From Calonectria ilicicola (taxonomy: Eukaryota > Ascomycota > Sordariomycetes > Hypocreales > Nectriaceae): a stretch of 64,000 bases of DNA. Of the stretch, positions 14,057 to 28,381 are shown piece after piece; within the stretch, counting starts at the first letter, position 1, and each line of letters opens with the position of its first letter. A model generated the notes under the pieces. That model was given only the letters and a program-made list of their open reading frames with translations, was not told the DNA's origin and ran no database searches. The stretch covers positions 3,348,001-3,412,000 of the forward strand of contig CP085834.1 of the NCBI GenBank assembly GCA_020809705.1. Reading direction: 5' to 3'. A program made the translations under genes and the position numbers.

Positions 14057-15207
14057 TCTTAAAATAACATTCCAACATTATCGGCCTTTCAAGGTCTCCA
14101 CGAAAATTGGAAAGAAGTGACATAGTTATAGTGCAATCTGGAGACCGTTTTGATAATGACAAAGTATCAAGGCTTCTATGGATAAGGGAAATTGCGTAAA
14201 GACCACGTAACTTGAAGTTTCCAATTTTATTACTTGACGTTCCTTGTGAAAGCTATTGATGCTTGACCTTGTTCCAACGGCTATTTCTGGTCCAGCAGGC
14301 CATTCAGCATAGTAAACATCAAACGGGGCTTTGCCTGGTAACCACAAAGTTGGGAACCAGAAATCCAGTACAATTTCCCAGATGTGCCACCAAGCTCAGT
14401 AGTAGGGAACACTCCCGTTTAGGATGTGAAACATACCCACCATTTGTGCAAGACATGCTGTAAGCTTAGCTCAACACCCACTCTTCATTTCTTGAAACAG
14501 GGAGCCACAAACGGCAGTAAAACGAACGGCGCAATGTTTGTGGCACTTGCATGCGCTTATGGACGGCAAGACGGCATACTTAGGCTCGGCCAAATTGTTA
14601 TTTGCACCGAAACCCTTGACAACCATTGATCCATGTATCAATGTCCTATGCGCCACATCTGCACAATATCGTTGGAACCTTGCGCGCACAAAGGAAGTGA
14701 ATTGGCCCAGTGAGAGGATTCATCGGCGATTTATAATTACGAGATTTACATAATCACAACAGTATGACAGCCAAAGAATTGAAGCGGCCTTCATTTTCCG
14801 GACTGTGAGATTGGCGCTGAATTTACTGTCCCATTTTGGTGCTATCTAGAGCGGTGCAAGGAACGCTGAGGTAAGCTCGCCAACTCATTATCAATGGTCC
14901 AAAAGAGGGGGAAATGAGGCATCGAATATTGGCTCGCAAATGCAGTATGACGCAATTACCAAGGCAGAAGTGCATTTCCTTAATATCTGATTGCGTACTC
15001 CCACACTTTCATGCGATCATTAGCGAGAAAACACGTAAAAGATTTTCAACCACCTCTAGAGACCCCAGATGACGAAAAACCAAAAGACGCATGAAAACTA
15101 TCTAGATACCACGCCTATAAGCCAATTCTTCGAACGCGAATTTTCATCCATGCGATTTCCAAGTACCGTTTGTTGATCCCAGCCCTTGACATCTACATCT
15201 TCCTACC
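14057..15207. other. intergenic, 1.15 kb
   Basis: Short overlapping frames on both strands show no signal peptide, domain or convincing splice structure. I see nothing further. Confidence 0.5.
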
Positions 15208-18200
15208 ATGTCTATCAATTGGTCCCAGTACGAAAGCGAGGTGCACAGATTGTACAGGGAGGAGAGAAAGACCGCTGCCGAGACCATCAAATGCCTCAAA
15301 GATCAGTACGGATTCGACATCAGGTAGGCAACTCCTTCAGTGTCGAATCCCAGATGCTTACACTGCTCTAGTCCGCGACAATTCAAACTGAGATTCGGAG
15401 GCCAGAAAAATTTGCCGGCTTATGAGTGGCAAGAAATAGGCAGAGAAATCAAGAGACGTGATGAGCAAGGCAAGGCTTCTGATGTTTATATACGTGGTCA
15501 GAAAGTAGACCCGGCACGGGTAAACAGAAGTCTGGAACATAGCAGAACGAGCAGGCGTCGGCGTACAAATGGAACAGGTATGTCCAATTGGTATCACCCT
15601 TTGATGAAGAGATATTAAATCTTTTCAGACGGCGTTGCTGCAATTCACAACCAACGACGGTTTGAAATACGTACTCCACCTCCACCACATTTTACGGAAA
15701 GACCAAATGTCATCACTCCTGATGTAACCTCTGCATTGGGGAACAACACAGCAGGTTCAAGCCTTGATGTAGAGCCACCACCGGAACTACAAGATCCATC
15801 TCTGATGGTTGATATTGACCTCAATCTTGGTGATTATTTGGGGCTTCAGATTCACCAGGCTACACCAGAGAACTCTCTGAATCAGCTGTTTTCAATTGCA
15901 CCCAGTCCGCTCAGAATCAACGATTCTCTCGCAACGGGTGATTGTAGACTGTTTTCGAATCCATTTACCCATGGCGAAGCTGTTTCACAGCCGATGTTGG
16001 ACCTTTCTATCGTCAGATCTTCTACATTCCCATCACAGCCCAGTCAAGGATTTGACACAACGCACCAGCTCCCGAGAAACTTTCAATCAAATTGGAACCC
16101 AACAGGTATTAAAAGACGTTTCTTCCAGTCCAGTCTTCTACTTACTAATGAGATAAACCAGAATCACTTGAATCCTTGTTCAATTTCTCCGATATGAATT
16201 TCGTTTACAACGCTTATTCGCCTATTGCTCTCAGTTCGAGCGCCAATTCATCAAGCATCCTTATCAGCCGACTAGGATGGCTTGAGAGGCAGCTAGTAGA
16301 CGTTGGCCAAGATCTTCAGCTCGAAGAGACGGATATTAGACTACTTAAACATGTTTTATCATCTTCTCCTAATGCAACTAAAATCTTATTCAACGGTTAC
16401 TCTAGAGAAGCACCGTACCAGGTGTTCCGCGTCGTGGCTCATTTTATTTGGAACAAATTCCTAACAGGGGACCAACTCTTCGACTTCCTCCTATGGGGTA
16501 TTGAGAGTGGCCTTTCGGCAGGACTTTGTAAGTTCTTACAACACAAACGGCCATACACAAGCGACGTCGTGAGAGAAATCTTGAAGGCAATTGAGAAGGG
16601 GTTTTATCATGAAAAAAATGGGACTCATGAACCGAATACAAAACACTTTATTGTTGAGCATCCAATGGAAACCTCCGGTTTTATTGAAGCTGCAGACAGC
16701 CGAGCCCTCTCGGGTAACTTAGGTGAGAGATTGCTACTTCTTGTTGTACAATCAAATAACATGGATGCAATTGGATTTCTTCTTGATCGTTCTGTTAATA
16801 TTAACTATGTGAAGGAGCCTGGTGCTTCGTCTAATGATATATGGAGTGTGGCTTATGAACGCTTGGATATTATGACTGCCTTGTGTGGTTCTGTGCGTAG
16901 CTGTTCCATCGAAGCGGTCAGATATCTTGTTCGGCGTCGTGCAGACGTGAACCTATCTTTTCAGTGGGGAGGTGTACGCATGGGATGCGCCCTGTGTGAA
17001 GCCGTGAGAATAAGACATGTTGAAATGGTCGAACTTTTGCTTGAATTGGGCGCGAAGCCCTCCACTGATCTAATGATTGGTAATGATAGTATATTGAAGT
17101 ATGCCAAGGGAATATCACCGGAGATATATAAGCTCATTCAACAGGCCCTTGGTGGAGAAATACCTACGAACATTTTACAAAACCCGGTGCTTTTGGTTGA
17201 AGCAGCAGAGGAGGGCGATGAATCCCTGTCTAACTTTCTAGATTGGGTTGGTACCGCTCAGAAAGAAGTCTTAGAAGCTGGCTTGTACGGTGCAGTTCGA
17301 ATGGAAAATGTGCGCGCGGTCATGACATTCTTGGGTCGAAAAGTGGATGCCAATGCATTGCGATATCGACGTTGGCTGCAAACGAACAAAGCGACAGAGA
17401 CGGATGAGGATGTTGAATCTACCCATCCTTTGTGTTTGACTGAGGATGAAAGTATTGTCTATCTTTTGGCAAAGGCTGGGGCAACTGTATCTGAGACGGC
17501 TCTGTTGCAAATATGCCGTGGTGCAAGATATGATATTCTGACGGCCATGGTTCGAGCAAAATTCAATCTTCATGTTACGGGTCCATCGGCTTTGGAGCAA
17601 TGCGTGACTCGTCGTGGATCAATCTTTGAATGTGCGGAACTGCTGGAAGCGGGGGTTGACATTAATGCATATGGGTGTCGTGGGAAGAGTGCCTTGCAAG
17701 CTGCTGCCGGGTATGGAAATCTTGAGCCTGTGCAGTATTTTCTCACACAGGGCGCGAATGTCAACCTGCCAGCAAGCAATGACGGAGGGCTCACAGCGCT
17801 TCAGGCCGCAGCCAGAGGTGGAATCGCTGCTGTGGTGAATCTTCTCCTCAAGGCAGGTGCAGACGTTCGGGCTGCCCCGGCTGAACGAGGGGGCTTCACC
17901 GTCCTAGAAGCCGCAGCCTACGCCATCATAAATACAATTTATCGATATTCATTTAATGAAGAAGAATTGCGAAAAGACATGAGCGAAAGGACAACGACCT
18001 TCAAGAAGATTCTTACTCGCGTGGCACCTCTGGATGATGGCCATGTTGGCGTCGGCAGGACTTTTCTGCATTGGCTGGTCCGTGCACACGACATTGAATG
18101 TCTCAAATTAGCGCTTGACGCTGGCGCAAACACTGAGCACGGAGACCCAAACAACCTTGGCATGACGCCAATTCAGGTTGCTGCCGCTTGTCATGACACC

Positions 18201-18854
18201 AATGCCATCCAATTACTCCTTGAGCATGGCGCTGACATTAACGCCCCTGCTTCCCAGAGTCGCCAAGGCCACACAGCTCTGCAAGCTGCCGTTACTGCCG
18301 ACCTGTATAATAATGCAGACCATCAAAGGTACCTTTATAGCGATGAACAGTGGAATATAGAAACCATCAACTTTCTTCTACAGCACCGTGCAGATGTCAA
18401 TGCCCCCGCCGGTGGCAACTATGGCCGCACTGCACTACAAGCAGCAACCTCACAACCAAAACTAAATGCCGAGCTTGTCGCTCTCCTGCTCACAAAAGGC
18501 GCCCATGTCAACGCCCCTCCAGCAACTGTAGGTGGCATCACAGCTTTGCAAGGAGCTTCCATTTCTGGTGACGTTCAAATCGCAAAAGTGCTGCTTGATT
18601 GTACCGCTGATGTCAATGCACCCGCTGCAGCCGAGGAAGGCCGAACAGCCATTGAAGGGGCGGCCGAACACGGGAGATTGAGCATGGTCAAATTGCTACT
18701 TCGTCAAGGTGTGCATTTGAACGACGCCTTTGACAGAGCAATCGAGTTTGCCAAAACCAATCATCACTTCACAATTCTAGATACCCTGAATTGGTACAAG
18801 CAATCGCATGGCTTGCCAACCGATGATGCATACTATCATACCTTGCAAGTCTAA
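15208..18854 (+). CDS. Clr5-domain ankyrin-repeat protein, 1163 aa
   Basis: Exons 15208-15323, 15372-15577, 15629-16105 and 16162-18854; introns of 48, 51 and 56 nt in phases 2, 1 and 1. Residues about 1-55 form a Clr5 domain (WSQYESEVHRLYREE, then GFDISPRQFKLRF and W), a module common at the N-terminus of fungal proteins and probably DNA/protein binding. Residues about 90-270 are low-complexity linker. From about residue 450 to 1120 there are many ankyrin-like repeats (GKSALQAAAGYGN, GLTALQAAARGG, GMTPIQVAAACHD, GHTALQAAV, GRTALQAATS, GITALQGAS). The best repeats are at the C-terminal end. It lies directly upstream of, and in the same direction as, the NACHT-WD40 gene. Partner and signal are unknown. 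Confidence 0.85.
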
Positions 18855-19893
18855 TGAGAAGTCCAGCAGCAGGCATTGGATTGAACTGCCAACTTAGTTT
18901 GGACTAGAGGCTCCAATTGTTTCCGGCCTCGTGTTCGTTTTGCAAATATATTTAAGGCGTCTTACTGCGCGCACACATACATTTTTCACCTATCTGCTGT
19001 GTGCAACGTCTTGCCATCCGTCAATATTTAACCAACATGGGACAGGCCTTGATGAGCTAATCGGAAACATTTAGTCTTGGTTCGGCGGCGAAACTAAGAG
19101 ACCCGCTCTAACCCGATTATTGCACCTATTTCTATCTTTTAGTCGGTTTTTGTCAGCACTCCTGAACTCGCATCCCTTCTGGATAAAGAATTACAGGAAT
19201 AACTAGTCGCCCCAGCACGAAACGTTACACCATGTGCGGAAAACTTGGAAACCGATGAGGCAGGAAATTCAAGCAGCGCGTGGGTCATTTGATAATACCC
19301 CAAGAACAAATGGTTTGAGTTTAAGCTGAACATTCGCATTGTTGAGTAATTCACGCCCGGCATTTGAGCGAGGAGTAGTCGACTTGCTTATTGAACGAGA
19401 AGATTTTGACGAAAACGGTGTTGATCATTAGGATCTGGCGATGCATCACAGCCACTTGTTGTCTGCGAACTACCCTGGAGATCAACCACTACGTTGTAAG
19501 AAAGATAGAAAATCCGGGGAATACCGCAATTTCTTTATTCGCATAATTAATCGATAGATATTTTAGTAGCCTTAGCAGCTAATATTGCGTATATGACAAT
19601 TTTTGACAACAGCATTAGCTCATCATCATTCCCGTTGGTGTTCAGGTCGTGCAACCAATTAACAAGAGCGTACGGGCTAGATGCGCATTTTCCTCCTAGC
19701 CTCCACTCGGTTTAGTTCAATAGTGGAGAATATTGTTTTCCAGCTGTGACCACGTGCCTCGTGCCAACTGGCGGTGTCAGATTGCCCACAACTTGGCAGC
19801 ACGAAAGGAGTCGGCTGCTTGCGCTCACTTCCTGCCTAACAGTTGTCCAGCGCGCAATCTAATAGACCGGCCCTAGTTGAGAATAGAGAAGCC
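18855..19893. other. intergenic
   Basis: About 1 kb between two large same-strand genes. No coding feature recognised. Confidence 0.45.
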
Positions 19894-22800
19894 ATGGGAA
19901 TATCTGACTGGACCAAAAGAACCCAATGGAAGTTAGGCAAACAGGGAGATGCAAAAACTTCAAATGTGGTAAGTGTCTCTGGTATGTCGCTGTGCGACTT
20001 CTATCCCGTTTTGAACATGGCTATGCCGGATTTTTCTTTGAAATCAAGGCTCTGATATAATCTAGGCGCCTTTGTGTGAAGCTTCGGCTAAGCCCTCAAT
20101 GCCGCCAAGTCTTGGTGAACCGGCGCCCAAAAATAGGCTTTTAGTTCTCATCGAGAATAGTAGCTCCGACTTACCTCAACCTCGCTTGATGGGATATAGC
20201 CTATGGGATGAGTCATACAAAAGACTTTCAGATGATCCCAGCTTCTCGTCTTGCTTGGTTGCCTATCAGCAATACGTATTGGAACATGCCAAAAGCTCTA
20301 GACAAGGTGAGTAGTGATTCACTTCAAGAATGATAATAAACAAACTAACGAGAGATTTTTGTAGGACATGGATCGAATTCAGCAGACACGCTAACTTCAC
20401 AACCGCTTGATGCAGAGCAAGAGGCTAAACAGATTAAGCTATGGGTCCAGGCAGAACTCGAGAATTTAAGCAAGCGTCGCTTTGTGCTCACCATGAAGGG
20501 ACAAAAAATTGACATCCGTGCTGAAATTTATGGTGTGATTCAATTCATTGCAAAATTCAAAAACGTCATCGGAACTATCGTTGCCACAGATTCTGCCGCC
20601 GCTTGCGTATGGGGTGGTGTTGCTGCCATCCTCCCAGTACCTGCCCGACCTATATACTAGAAGCCGTTGGCCTATTTCTGACTTGGACATAGCTTTTGGA
20701 AAATATCTTTGAGCAAGACGCGCACGCTGCCACAGGCTTCAAACAGATATGCTACTTTATCACTCAAGCGAATGTGGTAGAGAATCGACTTAGGTCGACC
20801 AATGGACAAATCACAACGTTGGTCTCATTTCTGCTCCCAAGCCACAAATGATATCTCAGACAAGCACCTAACCTGATTTGTTAACAGAAAAACGAACCAA
20901 TATGAAGCGATGCTATCTGCAATTGAGGACCACATTATCAATCTATACGCTCAGGCCTTACGGTACCAGATTCAGTTTCTCGTACAGTACGCACGTCATC
21001 CATCCCTACAGTCTCTGAGAAACGCATTTGTGATCGATGATTGGGATGAGATGCTTAAGATTGCGGAAGGCTCAATGAAAAACATACTTGATGGCCTGCA
21101 GCACCTGGCTAGCGATAACATCCGAACTCTCTGTAATGAGCTTTCTACGTTTGCGAAGGACACCGAGCTTTTCCAGCAAGAGATGCACAAGGATCTGCAA
21201 CAAATCAAAGTAAGAATCCTAGATTTCGGATGAGATTATATCTACGCCCATATTAACCAAGTCAGGATCATGGTGAAACCGCTTTTCTTGATAAGTTGCC
21301 ATACGTCGGATCTGCATTATTCGATTCTCGAGCCTTGGAGGAGCACGGCGGTTGTCTTGCAGGAACTCAAATCGACACCTTGAATGCCATACAGAGATGG
21401 CTGAATGATCATGACAGCCGGTTCATATTTTGGCTATATGGACTTGCCGGTACGGGTAAATCTAGCATCGCTTTGACTGTAGCTCAAGCTTTGCATCAAG
21501 AACAGCCCTTGACTGAAACTACCCGGCTTCACGCCAATTGCATCCTCGGAGCAAGCTACTTCTTCAGTATGAATGACCAATATCGGAACTCAACTACAAA
21601 TCTCTTTGCGACGATTGCTTGGTGCTTGGGGAGAAGTGTCCCTCCGCTGAAGCGACATATCGTGGACGCCATGCACAAGAACTCGAACATTGCAAATCTG
21701 GCGCCCACGCAGCAAATGAATGATCTTATCATCCAACCCCTTTCAGCTCTGGAACAGGAATCGTTTTCAACGATCCGGCTGGTCATTGTGCTTGATGCGC
21801 TTGATGAGTGTTTAGACAAGGACGACGTGAATAAACTGCTAAAGGTTTTAGTATTACTAAATGAACTGACAAGAGTCCAAGTTCGGGTTTTTATTACAAG
21901 CAGATATGAGGATTATATTGCCCGGTCATTTGATTCCATCGGAGACGATTACTATCAGTCGTTGTGCCTATGCAAAATCCCAGTCCACAAGCCTGCCAGT
22001 GGTGAAGACGAATCGGAACGCCAAGACAAGGGCATGGATGACAATGATGAAGAGATCGACTTATTGGAAGACGATATATCCAAGTACTTGAAGACCAACC
22101 TTGGTCAAATTTCTATTGATAGGGATTTCCCAGAGGGCTGGCTTACTAATGCAAGGATCCAGAGCCTCAGAAAGGTAACGGAAGGACTTTTCATTTATGC
22201 ATCTGTTGCATGTCGTTTTCTCGACCATGAGCTATACGAAGATGACCTCAACGAGAGATTTAAACAAATCTTGGATGGGGGGGCTGATTATCATGACGTA
22301 ACCGGTCACCCTTATGGAGTTTACAATAGTGTTTTGCGGTATCACTACGCGGGACGACTAAAGGGTGACAGAACGCAGGCTGAGATGAAAAGAGCATCCG
22401 AAGAAATAAAAACACTTCTTGGGACAATAGTAATGTTATCTGAACCAGTATCGATCAACACTCTGAACTTCTTATTGCCAAAACCAGACAAGCAATTGAG
22501 GCGACGGCTTGCTGCATTCGGCGCCGTGCTCAATGTGCCAAAGAACGACTACGACATCCTCTATGTCATACATCTCTCGTTTCGCGAGTTCATCCTGGAT
22601 ACCTCGTATTGTCCGTCAGAATATCTAGTAGATGCGAAAACAAGGCACTACGCAATTTTTGATCGCTGTCTAGCAATAATGAAAGATCATCTCCGGGAAG
22701 ACATATGTAGTCTGAAGCATCCTGGAACATTTCAATCACAAATCACATCGCAACTTGTCGATGACTGCATCCCTCAATATGTCCAATATGCTTGCATTCA

Positions 22801-25499
22801 TTGGATCGATCATCTCGAGAATATCGATGACGATGAGGTCAAAACCACCATTCTGATTGACACTGGGGTCGTTCACAACTTTCTCTTGGAATCTTTTCTT
22901 TTCTGGTTGGAAGCACTCAGCATCATTGGAAAATTTTCAATATCCACAGACACTATAAATCGCCTCGATGCTCTCATAAGCGTATGTTATCAAGTTCTAA
23001 ATATACTATACAGCTAATCACAACCTAAAATAGTCAGCAGATAGCCCTCAGCTGTGCATCCTGGTCCAAGATGCAATTCCCTTCGTGCGCAACAACCGAC
23101 AGACTATTCAACAGGCTCCTCTCCAAATATATTCCTCGGCGCTAATATTCAGCCCAAGTGGAAGCATTATCCGTCAAGTCTTTTGGAAACTACTTCCCTC
23201 TTGGGTCTTGAAAGTTCCTAAAGCGGAGAAGCTTTGGGGTAATGAGCTGTTGGTTCTTGAACATGACGGTATCAGTGTTTCTTCTCTTAAGTATTCGCCT
23301 GACAACACAATACTCGCGACTGGAAGTTCTGATGGAATAATTCGATTGTGGTATATTTCTAGTGGAGTGGAAATCCATCGCTATGCATGTGCGACACGAA
23401 CAGCCATTAAGTGTCTCTCATTTTCCCAAAACGGCAAATCAATCGCATTCGGAACATACGAAGGTCTTATCGAATTATGGGAACCCGCAACGGGAAACAT
23501 AACGGAACTAGCAGTGGACCAGAAACCAGTCCAGCAGATTACCATCTCGCCAGATGGAGATACAGTCGCAACGGCCCATTTATGGAACTCAATTGAGTTG
23601 TGGTCGATCAAGGAGCGCAGAAGGATTCACACCATCGAGATCCCCGATTCCGAAGATATAAATTGGAGACCTACTGGACACATACTCGAATTTTCATCAG
23701 ACGGAACAGTTCTGCTGTCCTCCTTTACACAATATGATCTCGACTCTTATGAGGTGGATTTCATCATACTTTGGGACGTCAAACATGAGTCCATGAAAAC
23801 TCAGATCAAGTGCGATTCAACCGATGTTGCTGCAATTGCGTCGTCGCCGACTGGTGAAGTTATCACGACCGCATCCACGAATGGTATCATAAAGAGGTGG
23901 TTCGAGGGAGCATGGAGGGTCTATTGCCAAGTACCCAAAAATGACGACCCTATCAGTTCGATTGCGCTTTCGCCAGATGGTGGCAAGATTGTCGCCACTG
24001 GTCATTCCAGTGGTGCGATCAAGTTACACCACGTAGCTACCGGGGCAAGAATGGGCTTCTTCAAAACCCATACCGGGTGTATTTACAATTTAGCTTTTTC
24101 ATCAAAAGGAACCACGTTGGCATCAGCATCTCGTGATTCAACAGCTCGACTAACAGATGTGACAGTGATTGGCGGAGAAAATGTTGTTGACAATTACCCC
24201 GAATTCCACCGCAAAGTCAATACCATTACATTCTTTCCTCAAAATCATGCCATTGTGGCCGTCAAACATCAGCCCTATGGTTCAGGGTATGATATCGCAG
24301 CTGATGACCCTAGTTGCGGGTGGACAATGTGGGATTGGCAAACTAGTGACGAACTATCTCGACGCGCTACAGAGCAGAATGTTCAGCACCTTCGATTTTC
24401 CCCAGATAAAAAAATCATTGCCACAATCTCCACAAATAAAACCCTACAATTTTGGAACCATTGTATGGAAAAGGTTTCAGAACCATTTACCGACATTCGA
24501 GATGTACAATTCTCACCAACCGGTACCTTTGTTGGGCTTCACGAAACTACACAAAATGATGAAGCTAGAGACATAAAGCCGCATAAGGTCTTAATCCTCC
24601 ATTCCCAGACGTGGAATGAAGTGACTGAATTTGAAAAGGTCCTTGACTTTGGTTTCTCTCATCAAAACCGACTAGTCGCTTTCACCACAGAGGATAATGT
24701 AATACACATATGGGACATCGAAGAAAGCAAACAACTCAGTCAAGCGCCTAAAACGGATGGTTCTAGCATTTTTAGGTTCGCTAAAAATGGAGAATATCTG
24801 TCTCATGTATCCAAAACAGAATCCTTCGAGATGCCAAGTCAAGGGGACATTTCCCTGGTCGAAGTTTGCACGGGAAAAGAGATGGTCTCTTTGACAGAAT
24901 GGATGACTTATCCTTCCATGCAATTTTCGGATGATAGCCAGTATTTTGCTGTCATCACTGCATATCGACAAGTTAATATTTGGAGCACTTCAGATGGAAG
25001 TTGTTTAGTGTCAGCGCAGTCGCTCAGCGGCTTTTCAGGGCTTCACTTTGGATCATTGCTTCGTCAAGCGGAGGTTTCTTCCGCCGGTGCTATTGGGCTT
25101 TTATTATCCATGCACGACAGCGGAGAACACAGAGTCCAGTCAAGATTATATTTTTGGGACCGAGCTGGGAAGCAGACGGGTGCTTTACTAGTAGACGCAT
25201 TTCTCGACTGGTTTCAATTTTCGCTCGATGGCAAATTCATCCAGACTAGTCTTGGCGTATTAGCTCTACCATCGCCATCGTTGGGGCCTGAAGTGCATCA
25301 GGTTCAACCGCATGAAATACAAAAGAACCCAATTTGGATGAGAGGAAACTGGATCTCTCAAGGGTTTGATAACGTTCTTCGGATCCCAGTAAAATATCTG
25401 CAATCGAGACCACCAAATCACGAAGGGAGATTTGTTTTGGAATTGAATGGAGAGCCCTTGTCCTTGGAATTGAACTTTGCGGGTATACCAGGGGTATGA
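19894..25499 (+). CDS. NACHT-WD40 STAND receptor-like protein, 1732 aa
   Basis: Fungal NLR-like signalling ATPase. Exons 19894-19968, 20066-20306, 20365-20636, 20693-20817, 20888-21209, 21266-22981 and 23052-25499. The start is a strong GCCATGG. Residues about 30-345 fit the NACHT-NTPase N-terminal domain (LWDESYKRL, then VWGGVAAILP). The NACHT NTPase follows: Walker A GLAGTGKS at 404-411 and Walker B LVIVLDALDE at 517-526. Residues from about 940 carry the APLQIYSSALIFSPSGSIIR linker seen in HET-E/NWD proteins, then WD40-like blades to the C-terminus (GSSDGIIRLWYISSG, GTYEGLIELWEP, ASTNGIIKRWF, NVIHIWDIEES). The last intron is uncertain: GTATGT..CTCAG was used, but GTTATC..GTCAG would add a few residues. 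The blades are diverged rather than near-identical, so unlike classic high-identity HET-E repeats. Confidence 0.86.
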
Positions 25500-25829
25500 G
25501 TAGGGGAACAGTACCAACTATATGCCAAAATATTTTAATTGTGCCTTGAAACATTTTCCTTGAGACCGTTAAAGCGACGTCGCAATGGCCTCCATGAGCA
25601 GCAAAACGAAGATGTATCTACACTTCAGGGCTTTATGTGATTCTTGTGGATGCAGACAAGACGGTAGAAAGATCACCTTACAAAGAATCAAGGTTAAAAC
25701 TATCGATTATTGTGATTGCTTTTACAACAGAACACAAGATGCTACTTAGACCACCTCTAAACAGAAAATAGGCCATATTCCTTAAACAGCCCAAACACGG
25801 CGAAGTAGATCAATACGTTCAATTTGTTG
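25500..25829. other. intergenic, convergent 3' ends
   Basis: Spacer between 3' ends of the NACHT gene and the minus-strand wall protein. Nothing else seen. Confidence 0.45.
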
Positions 25830-26857
25830 TTATAGGTAATCGGCTTGCATCTCGCGCACATTTGGCGAGGTTAGACCCCTCGCAAGATACAGGTCACCTG
25901 AAAACGATTCTTCCGAGTAAAATTGGTCGTACCTGGTACCGTCAACTCTTGAGCAGCTAGAAGTATAGCAAACCCCAATCCTTGCAGAACACGTGATCTT
26001 TTGATCAGACGCTTCTGCACAGGTAACAATGTCACCATAGTTGATGTTGGGTGAGTCGGGTATTGTGCCGGGACAAACAGCCAAGTGGGCTAAACTGTAG
26101 GTGTCGGTGTATTTGACACAAATGTAAACGTTGCCAGCAACACGAAGACGGTTTGTACCCTCTTCAATCACGAAGATATCGCCTCCACCTTCGTGAAAAA
26201 CCACAGAGTCTCCGAAATCTTTAGAGGGGACCTCAGCTGGCGTCCCTTCTGTATTTGCAAACCAAAATTCTCTCGAACCGGTGGCAGATGGGACAGCCGG
26301 CGAGGATGTGTCAGCAGCGATAGGGGTGGTAAATCCCGAAGCAGTCGAGGATTCTGTTGCTGATGCAACGGACGTCGTAGTCATTTCGGTGTCAGCCGCA
26401 CTAGTCTCAAGTTGGGTTGTCGAAGTCTCTGAAATAGCGGTATCGATATTAGTAGTCGCGAATTCGGTTGTCGAGGCGGTAGTCGTGGTAATGATTACTG
26501 TTTCGATAGTGAGGGTTGGAGTATTAGAGATGTTCAAGATTGTCGACGATTCAGTAGTCAGTGACTCGCTAATGGTCAGTGTTCCAGTGGCTGGTACTTC
26601 TGTAGTTGAATCTTCACTTGAGAGCGTGGTGGATGGAGTGGCAGTCGGCGTAATGTTTGTGGAAGTATCCAAAGGCTGAGTCGATGAAGTGGTGGCTTGC
26701 AATGTAGTATCTGTCTCTAATTTTCAGGTTAGTACATAGTAAGTTGTTTTAGAAGAGCAGGTTTACTTGAAGAATGAGGTCGACAAAGTGCGGCTGCTAT
26801 GGCCCTGTCAACCCCAATTAGGGTGATAGCCAGAGGCAGGAAGATACGACGCTGCAT
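25830..26857 (-). CDS. Ser/Thr-rich secreted wall-type protein, 325 aa
   Basis: Exons 26857-26767 and 26716-25830 with a 50-nt intron in phase 1. The signal peptide begins MQRRIFLPLAITLIG and likely ends near AIAAA. Residues about 35-175 are a Ser/Thr-rich stretch suited to heavy O-glycosylation. The C-terminal ~150 residues form a compact Cys-containing module (FVIEEGTNRL, NVYICVKY, IVTCAEASDQKITC). The module resembles the C-terminal part of the Ser/Thr-rich protein at 34818-35909 in order of motifs, so the two may be distant paralogues. I do not see a clear GPI signal; the C-terminus ends in polar residues. Function unknown; cell-wall or extracellular location inferred. Confidence 0.75.
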
Positions 26858-28381
26858 TGTGGGTATTCTAATATCACGCTTGAAGGGCAGAGTAACTAAA
26901 CAGTCAACTAGACGAATAAAGCAAGGCAAGCTATTTATCTAGCAAAAAGGAGGCATCCCAGGGTAGGTGGGTACAGTAAGACGCAAGTCTCCTCGTTTGG
27001 ACCAGCCAAGAGTTTTTATCCCCCCACTCTGGTGACGCTAGTGTAACCACTGAGTATGCGCATCTCAAAAAGAAAAAAGAAATTAGCATAATGGGAGGAA
27101 GCGAGGGACGGCAAAGTGAATCAACAAAATTTCATATCAATCTGTATTGAAAGCATTCTATGTGGTATACTAATGTTTTCGAATTGACTGAATCACACAA
27201 CTTGCACGAACAGCCTCCTTCAACGGCTCGAAATAGAATAATTGGTTCTCTTATCCCTGAATGATGGATGATTTAGGAACTTTGCCATTCTAGCTCTTCT
27301 ACCGGAGCCGCAGGACAGTGTGGAAATGAGTTGCTTGGCGCTCACCAAAATTGGTGGCTTAGGGTAGGCACCGTCCAGCCCAATTCAGCGACATCGAACA
27401 CTATTGAACGCCACCATGGAGCTATTTAAAGCCACACAAAACTAGTGAGCGTTCTCGGCCACACCGCAAATACAGAGAGTTGCTATTAAGCATAATCAGG
27501 AGGGAATGCCCAGGTTTGCCCGTCTTGAATTCGTGATACGTATGGGTAGTTTTATTCACACAACACATGCGTTCCAATGTGAGATTTTGCCATCCTCCTC
27601 CACTCACTCCCCATAGGATATCCCTAATTTCGACAAAGGTAGTAAATGAATTTAAGACAATAGACTATCACATCGTTCATGACTGAGCTCTGCACTAAAA
27701 GTCCGCATCAATTCTTTTTCTCCATTGAGCATCAGATTAGTACCTAAAGCTGACCACCGATATAGCCCCTGTAGGCTCATACATTATAGAGAGCTGCACG
27801 TGAACCTTGTTCAAGAACACCACGCCCAAATACAGGAAATATCCAGGCCAACTAATGCCACCGCGCTCGAACTGATGACCAATAGGCATTTTTGTATTCT
27901 TCAAATTACGCAGGAGTTTGTAAGTCGTCCTTAGAATATTGATTCACCTACGAGGCTTTATCCTCACAGTCGCCGCCAATGTGTGGCAAGATGACGTGAC
28001 TAGCCACAGGATCTGACAGTGGATAATATCATGCCGAATTTCTGCATCCACGGGCGAAATAGGGAACCAGACATGTCTCAAAGAATCGCTAAGATAATTG
28101 CGAAAGATTGGAAATTCTGACTTTTACTTCTCTGTTTCATCTCAAGAAGTGGTATAGACGCCATCACGCGCATTTCAATGTTACTAGCCGTTAATGTTTA
28201 CTGTGTCCTTCTGTTGTGGGAAGGTGCTCTTCAAAGCTAAGGGTAGATTGAATGATGGTCAAGAAGTACAGGATTGAAGTATGAATTTGATTGTAAGTAA
28301 AATATGTCAATATGAGCTTGGCGAGTCCAATTTACTGTCTGCCTTTGATACAGTGAACTTTGTCCGATATACCGTGCCACT
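26858..28381. other. intergenic, 1.5 kb
   Basis: No convincing gene on either strand. Holds the promoter of the wall protein and the 3' flank of the terpene cyclase gene. Confidence 0.45.
26931..26940 (-). promoter_or_regulatory. TATA-like box of wall-protein gene
   Basis: The minus strand reads AGATAAATAG about 78 nt upstream of the ATG at 26857. Confidence 0.3.

Noticed and set aside
26281..26679. Val-rich 132-codon plus-strand frame
   Set aside because: Mirror of the Ser/Thr-rich codons of the wall protein on the other strand.
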